Positions 61,106-64,000 of a stretch of 64,000 bases of DNA are shown here, one piece after another. A model generated the notes under the pieces. The model ran no database searches and was not told the DNA's origin. It worked only from the letters and a program-made list of their open reading frames with translations. A program made the translations under genes and the position numbers. Where the stretch lies: contig JNEU01001003.1 of NCBI GenBank assembly GCA_000697475.1, forward strand, positions 62,001 to 126,000, in the 5' to 3' direction. The DNA is from Lichtheimia corymbifera B2541. Lineage: Eukaryota; Mucoromycota; Mucoromycetes; Mucorales; Lichtheimiaceae. The first letter of the stretch is position 1. Every line of letters begins with the position of its first letter.

Positions 61106-61740
61106 TCTGTTTCTTCAAATCTCCATAATGGTGTGTAGAGGCTTTATGAGAACGATATTGATCAGCATGCCGGAGAGCACCTCCTGACCAAGTTTCGAGG
61201 TCGCGGTGGGCAATATCGGCGCGCACGGCGCGTACACTCTATTTCTGTTACCATCGATTCGTCGTCTCTCCCACATTCAAGATTTTCATAATGAACTCTG
61301 GGGTCTTTATGGGAACGAAATTGCTCGGCGTGGTCGAAAGGGCGTTGTGTGAAAGTTTCAGGTTCGAGGTGGGCAATCTCGGGGAACAGGAGCGCCGACC
61401 CTACTTTATCCTACTTTTGGGCTGGCCGGCATCCAAAATGTACATAATGAACCATGCGGTTTTTAAATGAATGGAGTTGATCAGCATGTGCGAGAGTACC
61501 TTCTGACCAAGTTTCAAGTGCGAGATGGGGGATCCCAAGAAAATACATACTAATTGACTTTTTCATAAATCCGGCGCTTTCCCAATTTTCATCCGTTATC
61601 GTCAACCCCACATTATGCTCTCTCTTTCGAAATTTTCAAATGAAGTGCGAGTTCTTCATTAATACAAAGTTGTTCAGCATGTCCTAGAGCATATTGTGTG
61701 AAAATTCTAGGTTCGAGACAGGCAATCCCAATATCATGCA
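61105..61740 (+). repeat. four direct core units (right block, array 2)
   Basis: Cores are at about 61155, 61318, 61475 and 61668, with the same spacing as the left array 2. The sequence match to 24165-24800 is high but below that of module I. Confidence 0.8.
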
Positions 61741-62310
61741 TTGATATCAGTGTATATAGATATGTCTGACTGCCTGACAGATTTAATTTCCACCTCTTCC
61801 AATCCCACTTTATTTCCCTCTTCTTCCCATTCTCAACTGTTGATGCATTCAAGTACAACTACAATCTGCGAAAGATTGTGCTGCTACAACCCATCATGTC
61901 AATCCTGCAACTGCCTTGATCTGACTCTCTTTGACTGAATGTCAAGTTCAATGCCGTGTACACCCCACTTCAACACACGCGTCTCTTGACACTATACACG
62001 CTCCTTTACGACAATCAAACGTAACAGCATTCATTCGGGCAGTTGCTATTAGCAATGTCTCTGCGCCATTGTACCCAAACAGCGTTCACAGCCTTGTCAC
62101 TCTACTACTACAACACACGCTCTTGTACGCTTCTCTGTTTCAACCGAACGTAGCAGCTGTTGCTATCATCAAACTCTCTACTCCATTGTCTCAAGTTACT
62201 TGCAGCAGCTTGCCTTGGAGCCATTCCCACATGGACAACAGATAGCCATTGTATAGACCCAGTTTTATTTACGCATAGCAACATGATACAATACATACGG
62301 TATCCCTACG
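61740..62310. repeat. module II, right copy, truncated
   Basis: This matches 24800-25380. The match stops at ACATACGGTATCC, where a minisatellite begins; the remaining ~390 bp of left module II (25380-25770) are absent. Confidence 0.7.
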
Positions 62311-62456
62311 GATATGGATTATGGATTATGGATATGGATTATGGATTATGGATATGGATTATGGATATGGATTATGGATATGGATTATGGATATGGATTA
62401 TGGATATGGATTATGGATATGGATTATGGATATGGATATGGATATGGATATGGATA
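62309..62456 (+). repeat. GGATAT/GGATTAT minisatellite
   Basis: About 148 bp of alternating 6- and 7-bp units (GGATAT and GGATTAT), mostly as a 13-bp compound period, ending in pure 6-bp GGATAT repeats. Each unit is in frame for Trp/Met/Asp/Tyr-rich artefactual peptides only. It sits exactly at the right edge of the duplicated block. Confidence 0.9.
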
Positions 62457-63162
62457 TTGGTTTGGTACTTGGTATTGAACGATTTGGACATACAGTATGG
62501 GGGAAAGCTTATTCTGCTTATGCTACCATCCTGAACGATTGATGCATTCATGCCTCAGCCATTACTACGATCATCCTTTGTGCAACCTGTCAACCATATA
62601 CAACTATCAACTATCATCACCCAACTCTGTGTTTCGTGCATAATTCGCCACCATACATCAAGAGCCGTTTCACATGCGTCTTTGCACACTCAAAGGATAG
62701 ATTCTCTTCAAATCGAAGTATTTCTCCCCCTCCCAATATTAGAGCATTTCATTGTACCTCTCATTCTATCTCCTGTGAATGAAGTTTGGATTCAAGGGTC
62801 ATTTCTAAGATCCAATAATGTAAAGCGAGCATCTCCTTCCTGAATTAATCCTCATCTTGATGCATTGTATTACACAAAGATTTTAAAAGTATATCCGCCT
62901 GTGAATGCTGTGATAATACAGGAGAAAGAAGAAAGAGGAAATTTCTGATTGATTCATTGTGTCTCGAACAAAGACTGTATTTGATTGTATAACTCGACTC
63001 CCTACGACTAACAGTGTTGTGCACATGTTTTTTGTCATCACTGGATAGCTCTTGCAAGTTGATGTACAAGTTGATCTCTAGCGCGGATATCTGAGATTTG
63101 ATTAGCCCCCGCAAATACAAGCGTGTGAGTTCGCTTCTTGCATATTTACATAACCTGTCGAC
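62457..63162. other. intergenic, ETR1 promoter at right end
   Basis: No repeat-block sequence and no supported gene. Open frames under 100 codons on both strands lack motifs. Confidence 0.45.
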
Positions 63163-64000
63163 ATGGGCTTGTTATTCCGATCGTTGTTGCAACATACACA
63201 GCAAGTGAGCGGTCGCTCATTGGTGCGTCGTGCCTATTCAAGCGCGTCTTCTGACATTACGGTGAATGCCATGGTGTACGGATCGTATGGCAAGCCTTCC
63301 GAGGTCTTGAGGTGAGTGTTAACACATATACACACGCACGTGCGCGCATATGTTATTGACGTGTATATCATAGAATGCATTCGTACAAGCTTCCTGCCTT
63401 GACGTCTGATACGGTGCACGTGCGTTTTTTGGCATCTCCTATCAACCCTGCTGACATCAACCAAGTCCAAGGCGTGTATCCCCTCAAGCCTCCCTTTGAA
63501 CAGCTTGGTGAAGGTGAAAAGGTTGCCGTGGGTGGTAACGAAGGTGTCGCTGAAGTCATTGCTGTGGGTGATAACGTCAAGAACCTCAAAGTGGGCGACC
63601 AAGTAGTAATGGCTCGTAGTGGTTATGGTACATGGCGCACCCATGCTGCTGGTCCCGAAGCTGATTTCCAACCTTTGCCTGCTTCCACCAACACATCATT
63701 GATCCAAAAGGCTACCATCACTGTGAATCCTTGCACCGCTTATCGTATGCTTAAAGATTTTGTGCAACTCAAACCTGGTAAGTCAGCAGCGTATGATGGA
63801 TCATGGATTTGATAAAGTAACCCCTTTTTTATATATCCAAGGCGATTATGTCATTCAGAATGGAGGCAATAGTGCCGTGGGTCAAGCTGTCATCCAGATT
63901 GCCAAGGCTTGGGGTATCAATACTGTCAACGTGGTGCGCAATCGACCTGAAATTGAGCAGTTGCGACAAGAACTCAAGGAGTTGGGTGCTACCCATGTGG
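63163..64000 (+). CDS. ETR1: mitochondrial trans-2-enoyl-CoA/ACP reductase, 5' part
   Basis: Etr1/MECR catalyses the last step of mitochondrial fatty-acid synthesis (NADPH-dependent reduction of 2-enoyl-ACP), needed for lipoate supply. Exons: 63163-63311, 63374-63777, and 63842 to beyond the edge. The start gives [14 protein letters not shown]...RRAYSS, a basic mitochondrial presequence. The medium-chain reductase fold follows: [63 protein letters not shown] and the cofactor-binding [16 protein letters not shown]. The Tyr in VQGVYP is the family's catalytic residue. The 3' part lies outside the window. Confidence 0.92.

Noticed and set aside
62160..62542. Open frames rich in Trp, Met, Asp and Tyr
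   Set aside because: They are translations of the GGATAT/GGATTAT minisatellite in several frames and do not represent a gene.

Overview
The window is nuclear DNA from a filamentous fungus, most probably a Mucoromycota (Mucorales) species. Genes are dense with many short introns (about 50-110 nt, GT/GC...AG). Gene content is typically fungal: Atg22, Reg1, Zn(II)2Cys6 regulator, formin, Utp25, Ebp2, Mak11. Two clusters of closely related P450s, rich intron structure and moderate AT bias also fit. Genus is not determined (Lichtheimia-like is a guess).

Layout. 1-403: 5' part of TRM61 (minus strand, runs off the left edge). 1429-2547: unrecognised Ser-rich protein. 3310-4588: acetate kinase. 4806-7820: UTP25. 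8213-15537: three tandem cytochrome P450 genes (minus). 16083-17739: Reg1-like PP1 regulator. 18452-19306: U2AF small subunit. 20205-25770: gene-free repeat block. 26387-27045: secreted GPI-anchored X325/BIM1-type copper protein. 27173-29304: Zn2Cys6 transcription factor. 29422-30830: MAK11. 31030-32133: mitochondrial uL3. 33600-34747: EBP2. 34912-42339: three more P450s (plus). 42482-48022: formin. 48694-51542: DUS3. 52661-54748: Atg22-like transporter. 55093-56216: Rieske-domain protein. 56800-62456: second repeat block. 63163 to right edge: mitochondrial enoyl reductase ETR1.

Most genes are housekeeping; ribosome biogenesis is over-represented (UTP25, MAK11, EBP2, uL3m), with tRNA modification (TRM61, DUS3) and splicing (U2AF1). 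The accessory part consists of the six P450s, which share one nine-exon architecture. Sequence tracts shared within each cluster suggest recent duplication or gene conversion.

The most unusual content is the pair of repeat blocks about 36 kb apart in direct orientation. Both are built from one ~85-bp core. The core occurs as direct units spaced 145-197 bp and as an alternating series of very long inverted repeats (arms up to ~210-230 nt, loops ~34 or ~65 nt). Some loops are inverted relative to others, and some hairpins appear collapsed by loss of their centre. The right block holds about 1 kb more of this array. I see no transposase or reverse transcriptase in either block, and I do not recognise the family.
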